From assembly GCF_025140835.1 (NCBI RefSeq), contig NZ_CP081153.1, positions 3,133,001 to 3,197,000 of the forward strand: a stretch of DNA of 64,000 nt, given 5' to 3'. Source of the stretch: Aliiroseovarius sp. M344 (GTDB lineage Bacteria; Pseudomonadota; Alphaproteobacteria; Rhodobacterales; Rhodobacteraceae). A model generated the notes under the pieces. The model had not been told where the DNA came from. It made no database searches and worked only from the letters and a program-made list of their open reading frames with translations. Shown in pieces: positions 1-8,330 of the stretch (positions are counted from its first letter, which is position 1; each line of letters begins with the position of its first letter). The translations under genes were made by a program, and so were the position numbers.

Positions 1-327
1 GCTTTCTTTAATGAACAGGCGCCGCCCTTGCATGCCCAGACCAACTGGGAATAGCTTGGACCCGGCGGCCTGGGCGAGCAGCAGAACCTGGATGTGATGC
101 TAAGCGGCGGACAAATCTGAAATGATGGCGCACACCACCAGCCCTGTTTCCACCCAGATTGCCATAGGAGTACAAACACACATAATACCTGTGGCAAATT
201 GAGCATTGATCCTTGCTGTCATCTTTCGCAGATACAAAAGTGGCATGAATCGCAGTGCTTGCAAAATTCGTGAAGCATTTCGCTGCGAGGATCGCCCAAA
301 CGCTTCGGAACCGGAAAGGCGCGGGAC
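1..327. other. Gene-poor left edge and phaC leader
   Basis: No intact gene is visible. In forward frame 1 the first 54 bases read as a protein-like tail that ends in TAG. The same frame stays open afterwards to a TGA near 118, so this may be the decayed 3' end of a gene that starts outside the window. Bases about 120-327 are presumably the phaC promoter and leader. A GGAAAGG-type ribosome binding site lies just upstream of the phaC ATG. No convincing sigma-70 boxes or operator could be assigned. Confidence 0.4.
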
Positions 328-1950
328 ATGTCCAAAGATTTCTTCAAGCTGCTAGAGGCTATGAACAAAAACGACCGCTCCGCCTTTGCGGATTGGGCCA
401 ATACCATGCTCAAATACCAAAGCGACATGGCGAAACTTTGGATGGGCACCGCGCTGCACGGCGAGGCCGCCGCACCAGAAACCCGCGATCGCCGTTTCGG
501 GGCCGAGGCATGGGGCGAAGGGATTTTCCCTATTCTGCGCCATTCCTATGAACTGACCGCGAAAGCCATGGTCGACATGGCGGACAAAGCTGGTTTGCCT
601 GATCAAGAACAAGAGAAGCTTAGCTTCTATGCCCGCATCGCGGCTGACAACATGGCACCGACCAATTTTCTGCTGACCAATCCCGAAGCACAGCAACTTG
701 CCAAGGAAACCGGCGGGCAAAGCCTGATCGATGGCTATCAGAACCTGCTGGCTGATCTTGAGAAGGGCTATATCTCGACCACTGACGAAGAAGCGTTCGA
801 GGTTGGCAAGAACCTTGCCACGACACCCGGCGCGGTAATCTACCGCAACGAATTGATCGAGCTGATCCAGTACGAGCCGATGGTGGCCAAAACGCGCAAA
901 GCGCCGATCCTGATCGTGCCGCCCTGCGTCAACAAGTTCTATATTTTTGACTTGAACGAGAAGAAGTCGATGATCCGGTATCTGCTGGAACAGGGGCAGT
1001 CCGTTTACACCATTGCTTGGCGCAACCCGGGGCCTGAAATGGGAGATCACAGTTGGGATGACTACATTGCCGACGGGATATTCGAGGCGGTGAAAGTCAC
1101 GTCGTCGGTCAGCAAATCCAATGCAATCGACATTTTGGGCTGGTGTAATGGTGGCACGATGTTGACGGCGGCGCTGGCCGTTATGCCAAAGGCCTTGAAG
1201 GCCAAACTGGGCACGGCGACATTCCTGTCATCGCTGATCGACTTCTCCGATCCGGGCCAGATCAAGGTGTTCATCGATCAGCCGCAAGTCGACGTGTACA
1301 ATCAACGTCTGAAAGCTGAAAAACTCGCGCCGGGCCGCGATATTGCCAACGCGATGGCAATGCTGCATGTGAACGAGTCAATCTGGAACTTCGTCGTTTC
1401 GAATTACCTGATGGGCAAAAGCCCCGCCCCGTTCGATGTGCTGTACTGGAACGCCGATACTTCGAACCTGCCGGCCAAATGGTACAGCTATTTCGTCGAA
1501 GAAATGTATATGGCGAACAAGCTGAAAGAGCCTGGCGCGCTGACCTTGTGCGGCACTCCGGTTGATACGCGCAACATTGACCTGCCGTGCTATTTCCTGG
1601 CCGCCGATGGCGACCATATTGTGCCTTGGAAAACCTCTTTCACAGCGACCGAGCTTGTGTCCGGCCCGACCGAGTTTGTGCTGACCACCGGCGGCCACGT
1701 GTCGGGCACCGTGATCAACCATCCGGTAAAGACGCGTCGCAAATTCTGGACAGGCGGCAAGACCGGTGGGGATGCCGACAGCTGGCACGAGACGGCCAAG
1801 TTGACCGATGGCAGCTGGTGGCCGCACTGGCTGGAATGGCTCGATACCAACAACGCCGCAGAACGAGGGCCAAAACCGAAGGTGCTGGGCAACAAAACCT
1901 ATGCCCCGACGGACCGCGCACCCGGCACCTATGTGCTGGAGGGGACGTAA
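328..1950 (+). CDS. phaC: Class I poly(3-hydroxyalkanoate) synthase
   Basis: The enzyme polymerises (R)-3-hydroxyacyl-CoA into intracellular polyhydroxyalkanoate at the granule surface. The 540-residue protein has a variable N-terminal domain and a C-terminal alpha/beta-hydrolase domain. The lipase-like box GWCNGG places the nucleophilic Cys at residue 273. The other triad residues are Asp429 in the DGDHIVPW motif and His457 in GGHVSG. A class I subunit is usually 560-600 residues, so this one is slightly short at the N terminus; no in-frame upstream start was seen. The next gene starts 3 bp after the stop and is a PHA depolymerase-like hydrolase, so synthesis and mobilisation are probably co-transcribed. 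Assignment is firm from the triad and length. Confidence 0.95.
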   Translation: MSKDFFKLLEAMNKNDRSAFADWANTMLKYQSDMAKLWMGTALHGEAAAPETRDRRFGAEAWGEGIFPILRHSYELTAKAMVDMADKAGLPDQEQEKLSFYARIAADNMAPTNFLLTNPEAQQLAKETGGQSLIDGYQNLLADLEKGYISTTDEEAFEVGKNLATTPGAVIYRNELIELIQYEPMVAKTRKAPILIVPPCVNKFYIFDLNEKKSMIRYLLEQGQSVYTIAWRNPGPEMGDHSWDDYIADGIFEAVKVTSSVSKSNAIDILGWCNGGTMLTAALAVMPKALKAKLGTATFLSSLIDFSDPGQIKVFIDQPQVDVYNQRLKAEKLAPGRDIANAMAMLHVNESIWNFVVSNYLMGKSPAPFDVLYWNADTSNLPAKWYSYFVEEMYMANKLKEPGALTLCGTPVDTRNIDLPCYFLAADGDHIVPWKTSFTATELVSGPTEFVLTTGGHVSGTVINHPVKTRRKFWTGGKTGGDADSWHETAKLTDGSWWPHWLEWLDTNNAAERGPKPKVLGNKTYAPTDRAPGTYVLEGT

Positions 1951-1953
1951 CGC

Positions 1954-2835
1954 ATGAAAGACCTGAACACCAGAAACCCGCATGCGGAAATCTCTTTCAA
2001 AGCCCTTGAGATCGGCGAATATCGCGTCCGTTATTTGCGGCGTGAGGGAACAAGTGACCGTCCACCACTGTTGGTCTGCAACGGCCTTGGACAATCGATG
2101 GAAGTTCTGTTGCCGTTAATCGACGAGATTGCCGACCGTACCGTCATCGCGTTTGACATGCCGGGCATTGGGCGCACGCCCATGATTGATAGCATCACGT
2201 CAATCCCGGACTACGCAGACTTCGCGATGCAGGTCATGGACGCGCTCAAGGTTGAATGTTTCGATATTCTGGGCATCTCTTGGGGCGGTTCTTTGGCGCA
2301 GCAGATGGCCTATGACGCACCGGATCGCGTGCGCAAACTGGTGCTGGCGATCACCTCGGCTGGTGGCGTCGGCAGTTGGTGGGGCACCCCGATTGCCCTG
2401 ACCGAGATCATGTTCCCCATGCGCTACATGAGCAAGGCCTATGGCAATTTCGTCGGTCCCCTGATGTATGGCGGTGAAGCCATCTTTTCGCCCGGCGAGT
2501 TCCGCGAATATTCCAAGCACGCCATCGCGCCCAGCCCCGAAGGCTATTTCACTCAAGTGCGCGCCATGTGCAGTTGGACCAGCCTGCCCTGGCTGCGGCA
2601 ACTGCCGCAAAAGGCGCTGGTCATTGCCGGAAAATACGATGGGCTGATCCCAATCACCAACCAGATCCTGCTGGCAAACATGATGGCAAACGCCCAGTTA
2701 GAGGTCTACTCGGCCGGTCATCTTCTGATGTATACCCAGCGACACGATGTCGGCGTGACAATCGGGTCGTTTCTGGACGGGAAAGACCGGCTTCAAAGAA
2801 GCGCCGCATCTCACGCTGGCCATCAGCTAGCTTAA
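1954..2835 (+). CDS. phaZ: Intracellular PHA depolymerase-like alpha/beta hydrolase
   Basis: This 293-residue alpha/beta hydrolase has the nucleophile elbow GISWGG (Ser109). A later Asp (AGKYDGLIP) and His (SAGHLLMY) complete a likely triad. The GLGQSMEVL oxyanion-loop region and the LAQQMAYDAPDRVRKLVL stretch resemble the intracellular medium-chain PHA depolymerase of Pseudomonas (PhaZ), which releases hydroxyacids from granules. It starts 3 bp after phaC, with a GGAGGGG ribosome binding site inside the end of phaC. Its last 9 bp overlap the 3' end of the convergent Mur-ligase gene. A general esterase role cannot be excluded, but coupling to phaC supports depolymerase. Confidence 0.8.
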   Translation: MKDLNTRNPHAEISFKALEIGEYRVRYLRREGTSDRPPLLVCNGLGQSMEVLLPLIDEIADRTVIAFDMPGIGRTPMIDSITSIPDYADFAMQVMDALKVECFDILGISWGGSLAQQMAYDAPDRVRKLVLAITSAGGVGSWWGTPIALTEIMFPMRYMSKAYGNFVGPLMYGGEAIFSPGEFREYSKHAIAPSPEGYFTQVRAMCSWTSLPWLRQLPQKALVIAGKYDGLIPITNQILLANMMANAQLEVYSAGHLLMYTQRHDVGVTIGSFLDGKDRLQRSAASHAGHQLA

Positions 2836-4560
2836 CAGTTCAAACACCTCGTCGCGCTCGGACAAGGTCAACAGCAACGCCAAATCTCCGGTCTGTAACT
2901 GGTCCATGATCAGGCGCGCGCCCTGCGTAGGGCTGTCGGCGCGATAGATTTGACCTGCATCGAAACCTGCTCCAATCGCCGCCTTTTCGATCAAATTAGG
3001 GATCTCGCCCAGTTCGCGACCGCGTAAATAGCCAGCGAGTTCTGCAGCTACGACAACGTCGGGGTGAAACTGCAAGGCGGTAACAGTTACATCGTGAATA
3101 TCTTGATCCGACCTGTCGCCCGCATGGCTGAGCATGATGAACCGGCGCTTGGCAGGCAGGCCAGATAGGGCTTCGCAAACGGCTGCGATCGAATGCGGAT
3201 TGTGAGCAAAATCCACAAACACCTGTGCGCCGTTATGGGCAAATTCGTTGCAGCGACCAGGGTTATCTTTGGGGTCCGGCCTGAAAACCGATAAACCCTC
3301 GCGGATTGCATCGTCCGGCAAACCCATCGCTTTCCCAGCGCAAATGGCTTGTAACACATTCGAGACGTTATATTTCGCGGCCCCATTCATGGTAATGGGC
3401 ACATCGGATACAACGCTCACTACCTGGTCTGATAGTCCGTCGAAGAACACCAAATCCCGGTCGCGCAAAAAGGCACATGGGGTGCCATTGGAACGGGCAT
3501 TTTTCACCGGCGCGGTTGCAGCGTCCAGCGACACCCACCAGATTGTCGCATCCGTATTGGCCGCCTCGTCGACAACAAACGGATCATCGGCGTTCAGCAC
3601 CAACACGCCATCATCGGCCAGCGTCCGATGCACCGCAAACTTCGCCTGAGCCAGCTCGGGAACGGTGTTGACGCCGTATTGCCCAAGATGGTCGTTCGCG
3701 ACATTGGTCACAACAGCAACGCGAGCGCGACGGGTTGGCAGACCCCGGCGCAGAATGCCGCCGCGCGCAACTTCTAGGCAGGCGACTTCAAGCCGCGGAT
3801 CACGCAACAGCATGCGCGCACCACCGGGCCCGGAGTAATCGCCACGGTCCAGAATATCCTCGCCCACCCGCACAAAATCGGTCGACGTCAGTCCCCCAAC
3901 CTTGCCCGCTGCTTTGACCATAGCGGCACAAAGCCGGGTGGTCGTGGTCTTGCCATTTGTCCCTGTGATGAAGGCGATGGGTATGTCGTAAAGCGTCGCC
4001 CAGTCGACCTCCGCAGGCTGCGGCAATCCATCAACAGGCCAGACCTTGCTGCCAGTGCCATGCCCGATCGAAATTTCGTCGTCATCGCACAGAATATCCA
4101 CCCCATGCGCTTCTGCTGCCGCGATCAGCGCTATCAGGGCTGGGTTTTTCTCTTTCTCCATCACTGCAGCGACGTCGGCGATCATACGGTCGAACTCTCC
4201 CGGTGCCTCGTCCAACAGGATGGCGGCGCAGAAATGCCAAGCGGTCTCGGCCGCAAATATCGCGGAGTAAAGCTGATCCATCGGCGCAGAAATGGCGAGG
4301 TTGACACCCCCCTGAAATCGTCGGCAAGTCAGGTGCTGATCTTGCCAGCCCAGCGCATCCAGCACGTGGCGGGCGTGGGTTTTCCAAAGCGCCGCGATCT
4401 GGTCACCGCTATCATCATCACAGAATACGTCGAGCACCGCGCCCGGGTGATCCCATAACAATCCCGGCCCGGTGAGCCGTCGGACATCTTCGACGCGGAT
4501 GTGGTCGGCGTGGGCGCAAGGGATATCAAGTGCGTTTTCAAGCTCTTCAATCCGGTCCAT
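2827..4560 (-). CDS. CphA-like Mur ligase without ATP-grasp domain
   Basis: This 577-residue protein is the last gene of the cyanophycin operon, 12 bp after cphA. Residues about 1-190 form a domain I do not recognise. Residues about 190-577 form a Mur-ligase module with the P-loop GTNGKTTTTR, the ARGGILRRG segment typical of the CphA Mur half, a VANDHLG motif and a VDFAHNPHS C-terminal motif. No ATP-grasp region is present, unlike CphA and described CphA2 enzymes. A TTG abutting the cphA stop would add four residues, but the ATG at 4560 has a GGGG-type ribosome binding site and is preferred. By homology it should join an amino acid to a carboxylate using ATP. Its substrate is unknown; a role in cyanophycin or a related peptide polymer is inferred from context. 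Confidence 0.8.
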   Translation of the reverse strand: MDRIEELENALDIPCAHADHIRVEDVRRLTGPGLLWDHPGAVLDVFCDDDSGDQIAALWKTHARHVLDALGWQDQHLTCRRFQGGVNLAISAPMDQLYSAIFAAETAWHFCAAILLDEAPGEFDRMIADVAAVMEKEKNPALIALIAAAEAHGVDILCDDDEISIGHGTGSKVWPVDGLPQPAEVDWATLYDIPIAFITGTNGKTTTTRLCAAMVKAAGKVGGLTSTDFVRVGEDILDRGDYSGPGGARMLLRDPRLEVACLEVARGGILRRGLPTRRARVAVVTNVANDHLGQYGVNTVPELAQAKFAVHRTLADDGVLVLNADDPFVVDEAANTDATIWWVSLDAATAPVKNARSNGTPCAFLRDRDLVFFDGLSDQVVSVVSDVPITMNGAAKYNVSNVLQAICAGKAMGLPDDAIREGLSVFRPDPKDNPGRCNEFAHNGAQVFVDFAHNPHSIAAVCEALSGLPAKRRFIMLSHAGDRSDQDIHDVTVTALQFHPDVVVAAELAGYLRGRELGEIPNLIEKAAIGAGFDAGQIYRADSPTQGARLIMDQLQTGDLALLLTLSERDEVFELLS

Positions 4561-4572
4561 CGGCAGCCCCAA

Positions 4573-7374
4573 TCAGTCAGCGTCTTCGGTAACTTCGCGG
4601 GCCAATCGCACACCACGATCGTCTCTGACCAATTTTTGCCGCGTCTCGAACATGTCTTCGAACTCGGTGGCAATTGTCGAACTGACTGTGGCGGAATGGG
4701 CCTCCGCATCGGCCTCTTCCGCATTGTGATAGATGATCTGCTTCCAGCACCGCGCGCTGTCGTCGCCAAGGATGACCAGAAGATCGCCCGGCTCGGCCAT
4801 CTCCAACCCGGCATTCACCGCTTCGACCTCATCCGGGATAACACTGATCGCGCTTTCGTCTACACCTTGCCGCATCAGTTCGGCCTTGATCATCTGAGGG
4901 ACCTCGTCGGGTCCACGCCCGCGACGACGGTCATCGGCTTTGCAAATGTAATGATCAAAGTGGCCCGCCAATAGCCGCGCGCTGTCGGTGATATCCTCGT
5001 CGCGTCGATCACCCGGCATGGCGGCCACGACAATGCGGCGGTTTTTTACATCAAGCCGATCAGACAGTCCCGTCATTGCGCCAATGGCAGCAGGGTTATG
5101 GGCGTAGTCCAAAATGACCTTGAACGGATATTCATCATAGACGTTCATCCGGCCTGGTGCTTGGAAATAGCTGGTGTCGAAGGTGCGCAACCCGTGGCGG
5201 ATATTGTCCAGATCCACCCCGAAGCTATAGGCCATGGCGGCCGCGAACATAGCGTTCTGCACATTGAAAAGCGCCTTGCCCTCCAACGCCGCCGGGATCA
5301 AATGCGACCACAAAACAGGCATGTGCAATCCGTTGTCATAGATCGTCAACATGTCGCCATTCATGCCATGTTCCAGCACGATCGCTTTACCGCCAGCTTT
5401 AATGTGTTCCTTCACAAGCGTGTGCGCAGGATTTGTGGTAACGTAAAAGATCGTATCGACATCAGCGTAGTCTGCCATCTTAAGGCAGTTGATATCATCG
5501 GCATTCAAAACTGCTGTATCTGTAGCGCTTTCCACCACCACCCGTTTGACGACGGCCAGATCCTCGACCGTGTCGATCCCGCCCAGCCCAAGGTGATCGG
5601 CGGAGACGTTCAGACAGGCGGCTACGTTCGAACGGTTATATCCAAGACCTGCGCGCACCAAACCGCCGCGCGCCGTTTCCATCACCGCAAAATCGACCGA
5701 CGGATCGCGCAGCACAATCTGCGCCGATTTTGGACCGGTCATATCGCCTTTGACGCTCAGCTTACCATCAACGTAAACGCCATCAGTCGAGGTCATGCCA
5801 ACGATCTTGCCGCTGGTTTTCATGATATGAGCCAACATACGCGAGGTTGTTGTTTTACCGTTGGTTCCGGTGATCGCCGCAATCGGGATACGGCTTTGTT
5901 CGCCTGCCGGAAACAGCATGTCGATCACCCGACCCGAGACATCGCGTGGCTGCCCCTCTGAGGGGGCTACATGCATACGAAAGCCCGGCGCGGCATTCAC
6001 TTCGACAATCGCGCCGCCAATTTCTTTGTAGGATTTGGTGATGTCATCAATCAGAAAATCGACCCCGCCAACATCCAGCCCCACCGCTTTGATCGCTCGC
6101 TCTGCCATGTCGCGGTTGTCGGGATGCACCACATCGGTCATGTCGATGGCGGTGCCACCGGTTGACAGGTTGGCGGTCGAGCGCAGGAAAAACACCTCGC
6201 CCTTGGGCAGGACGGTTTCGGCGCTGTGACCCGCTTCGGCCAGCAGCCGGTTGGCCTGATTGTCCAACTCCAGATGGGTCAGGACTTTCTCGTGACCGAT
6301 CCCGCGCCGGGGGTCTTCGTTAACGATATCAACGAGTTTCGCGATCGTGTTTTTACCATCGCCGACCACATGGCCGGGCACGCGTTTGGCAACCGCTTCC
6401 AGCTTGTTGTTCACGACAAGCATCCGGTGATCGAATCCGGTGACGAAGCTTTCGACCAGTATGGCACGGCTTTTGGAATGCAGCTTGGCTTCGGCAAAGC
6501 CTGCCTCGACCTCTTCATCGGTGTTCAGGTTGATCGATACGCCGCGACCGTGATTTGCGTCCAGCGGCTTGACCACAACCGGGTGACCAATACTGCGCGC
6601 CGCCCGGATCGCCTCGCGTTCGCTATAGACCATCCGTTGATGGGGAACTGGCAGGCCAAGATCATTTAGAAGGTTGTGGGTGTCTTCCTTATCGCAGGAG
6701 ATCTCGACCGCGATGTGCTTGGTTTCCGAGGTGATCGTCGCCTGAATCCGCTTTTGATACTTGCCGTGGCCAAACTGAACCAGCGAATGTTCGTTCAAAC
6801 GGATCCACGGAATATCGCGCTCTTCTGCGGCTTTGACCAGCGACCCGGTCGACGGGCCAAATTCCTTGCGCTGTGCGCGCAAGACAAATGTGCGCAGTTC
6901 GTCTTCCCAATCGAATTCGGGATCAAACTCATAGTCGGCCTGATCTTTCAATTCCTGCGGCAGCAGATGCATTAGCAGCCGGATTGCCAGCTCACCCGCG
7001 GCCAAACCAACATCGCGCTGACGGTACTGATAGACCATGTTGTAATGACCCGGCTCGCCTGTGGATCGGGTTCGACCAAATGAGACGTCTGTGCCAGCAA
7101 CGCCCTGTATCTCCAGAGCGCAATGTTCCAGAACATGACCCAGCCATGTGCCTTCATCCTCGCGCAAGCGGCGGATAAATCCTCCCGGTTCGCGATACGA
7201 ACAGCCATGCTCGGCCAACCCGGGCAACGCCTTGATCAAATGGTCAATATAGTCGGAACCGATTTTCGCGGTCGGCCAGTTCTCAAGAAATCCCAGATCA
7301 ATGACGTGTCTAACTACCGGAAAGCTTGCCCAGACATTTGGGCCGACAAATACATTGGTTGAGATGACCTTCAT
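4573..7374 (-). CDS. cphA: Cyanophycin synthetase
   Basis: The enzyme makes cyanophycin, a poly-aspartate backbone with arginine on each beta-carboxyl, using ATP and no ribosome. At 933 residues it is full length for CphA. The N-terminal domain (about 1-200) holds the EPGGFIRRLREDEGTWLGH region. The ATP-grasp domain (about 215-480) has HPVVVKPLDANHGRGV and a late VEVNAAPGF motif. The C-terminal Mur-ligase half begins near residue 490 with GTNGKTTTSRML and carries METARGGLVRAG, SADHLGLGG and LDYAHNPAA. The ATG at 7374 follows a GGGGGAA ribosome binding site. It lies 36 bp after the cyanophycinase gene, so synthetase and hydrolase share one operon. Confidence 0.97.
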   Translation of the reverse strand: MKVISTNVFVGPNVWASFPVVRHVIDLGFLENWPTAKIGSDYIDHLIKALPGLAEHGCSYREPGGFIRRLREDEGTWLGHVLEHCALEIQGVAGTDVSFGRTRSTGEPGHYNMVYQYRQRDVGLAAGELAIRLLMHLLPQELKDQADYEFDPEFDWEDELRTFVLRAQRKEFGPSTGSLVKAAEERDIPWIRLNEHSLVQFGHGKYQKRIQATITSETKHIAVEISCDKEDTHNLLNDLGLPVPHQRMVYSEREAIRAARSIGHPVVVKPLDANHGRGVSINLNTDEEVEAGFAEAKLHSKSRAILVESFVTGFDHRMLVVNNKLEAVAKRVPGHVVGDGKNTIAKLVDIVNEDPRRGIGHEKVLTHLELDNQANRLLAEAGHSAETVLPKGEVFFLRSTANLSTGGTAIDMTDVVHPDNRDMAERAIKAVGLDVGGVDFLIDDITKSYKEIGGAIVEVNAAPGFRMHVAPSEGQPRDVSGRVIDMLFPAGEQSRIPIAAITGTNGKTTTSRMLAHIMKTSGKIVGMTSTDGVYVDGKLSVKGDMTGPKSAQIVLRDPSVDFAVMETARGGLVRAGLGYNRSNVAACLNVSADHLGLGGIDTVEDLAVVKRVVVESATDTAVLNADDINCLKMADYADVDTIFYVTTNPAHTLVKEHIKAGGKAIVLEHGMNGDMLTIYDNGLHMPVLWSHLIPAALEGKALFNVQNAMFAAAMAYSFGVDLDNIRHGLRTFDTSYFQAPGRMNVYDEYPFKVILDYAHNPAAIGAMTGLSDRLDVKNRRIVVAAMPGDRRDEDITDSARLLAGHFDHYICKADDRRRGRGPDEVPQMIKAELMRQGVDESAISVIPDEVEAVNAGLEMAEPGDLLVILGDDSARCWKQIIYHNAEEADAEAHSATVSSTIATEFEDMFETRQKLVRDDRGVRLAREVTEDAD

Positions 7375-7410
7375 GCGTTCCCCCGTTCGAAACTTGTTAT
7401 TGCTCCCGCA

Positions 7411-8286
7411 TTACCCGCTGTTTTCATCATTGGGCACCGGGAGGGTGCAAAACGCGACATGCTCATCCGGTGGATAGGCAATACGTTCATTCAGATCATA
7501 ACGGCACCCTTCACCGAGAACGTCAAGGCGAAGACCTAGCAGACTGATCGCTTCGCCTTCGCGTGCATCCCACATCGACGAATGCGTCAGGTGATTGGCG
7601 TCGACAATCGTCACCGTTCCGCTGCCCACAACTTCCAACACATTGTCCGGTCCGATGAAGGCGGCAGTATCTTCGTCAATCCCGAGCCCGATCAAAAAAG
7701 GGTTGTAAGACGAAGCGGTTAGCAGACGCCCAAGCCTGTTACGCTGGGTAAAGTGCTGGTCGATGATCACCGCATTTGTCAGCCCCATGCCGGGCGCCAA
7801 GGTGATATTTCCTTCGGCCGGTCCAGAATTGCTGCTGCCGCCCGCGATCATATGCTCGGACATGATTGACGCGCCCGCCGAGGTGCCTGCAATCGGAACG
7901 CCCTCAGCGTTGCGGCGACGAATCTTTTGCGCAACCAAGGTGCCACCCAAAATCGCGGACAGACGCAACTGGTTGCCACCGGTCATGAAAATACCGGTGG
8001 CGTGATCCAACATTTCGGCAAAGTCCGGGTTGTCGCAATCAGCGCGGCGCGAAATCGGAAGAAACTCGACCTTGCCAGCGCCCAGATCAGAAAAAATCCG
8101 GTTATAGTCCGGCCCCGTCTCTTCCAGCATCGAGGCGGTGGGGATCACCACGATATCCGCGTCCGCTCCGCCCGAAAGCTCGACAAACTTCCGGTGAATC
8201 TGCATTTCTTTGATCCGGTCTTCGCCCCCGCCGATAGGAATGATGTATCCGCGATCGGTTTCCTCTGACACTGGTGCTGGGCACAT
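7411..8286 (-). CDS. cphB: Cyanophycinase
   Basis: This 291-residue serine exopeptidase of family S51 releases beta-Asp-Arg dipeptides from cyanophycin. The nucleophile motif GTSAGAS puts the catalytic Ser at residue 136. The preceding IFMTGGNQLRLS segment and the YIIPIGGGEDR start match the family. The open frame extends upstream to 8385, but the ATG at 8286 has an AGGAAAG ribosome binding site eight bases away, and the protein-like sequence begins there. It sits between iadA (44 bp upstream) and cphA (36 bp downstream). No export signal is visible, which fits action on intracellular granules. Confidence 0.95.
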   Translation of the reverse strand: MCPAPVSEETDRGYIIPIGGGEDRIKEMQIHRKFVELSGGADADIVVIPTASMLEETGPDYNRIFSDLGAGKVEFLPISRRADCDNPDFAEMLDHATGIFMTGGNQLRLSAILGGTLVAQKIRRRNAEGVPIAGTSAGASIMSEHMIAGGSSNSGPAEGNITLAPGMGLTNAVIIDQHFTQRNRLGRLLTASSYNPFLIGLGIDEDTAAFIGPDNVLEVVGSGTVTIVDANHLTHSSMWDAREGEAISLLGLRLDVLGEGCRYDLNERIAYPPDEHVAFCTLPVPNDENSG

Positions 8287-8330
8287 GATGATTACTTTCC
8301 TAGATGTTGCCGGGCGCCGCCCGGACGCGT

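Noticed and set aside
230..300. Possible PhaR operator (CTGC/GCAG repeats) upstream of phaC
   Set aside because: Several GCAG and CTGC words occur, but none has the CTGC-N3/4-GCAG spacing known for PhaR sites, so no site is claimed.
352..1050. Long minus-strand frame inside phaC
   Set aside because: It is fully antisense to a gene with an intact catalytic triad and shows no recognisable domain; it is a shadow frame.
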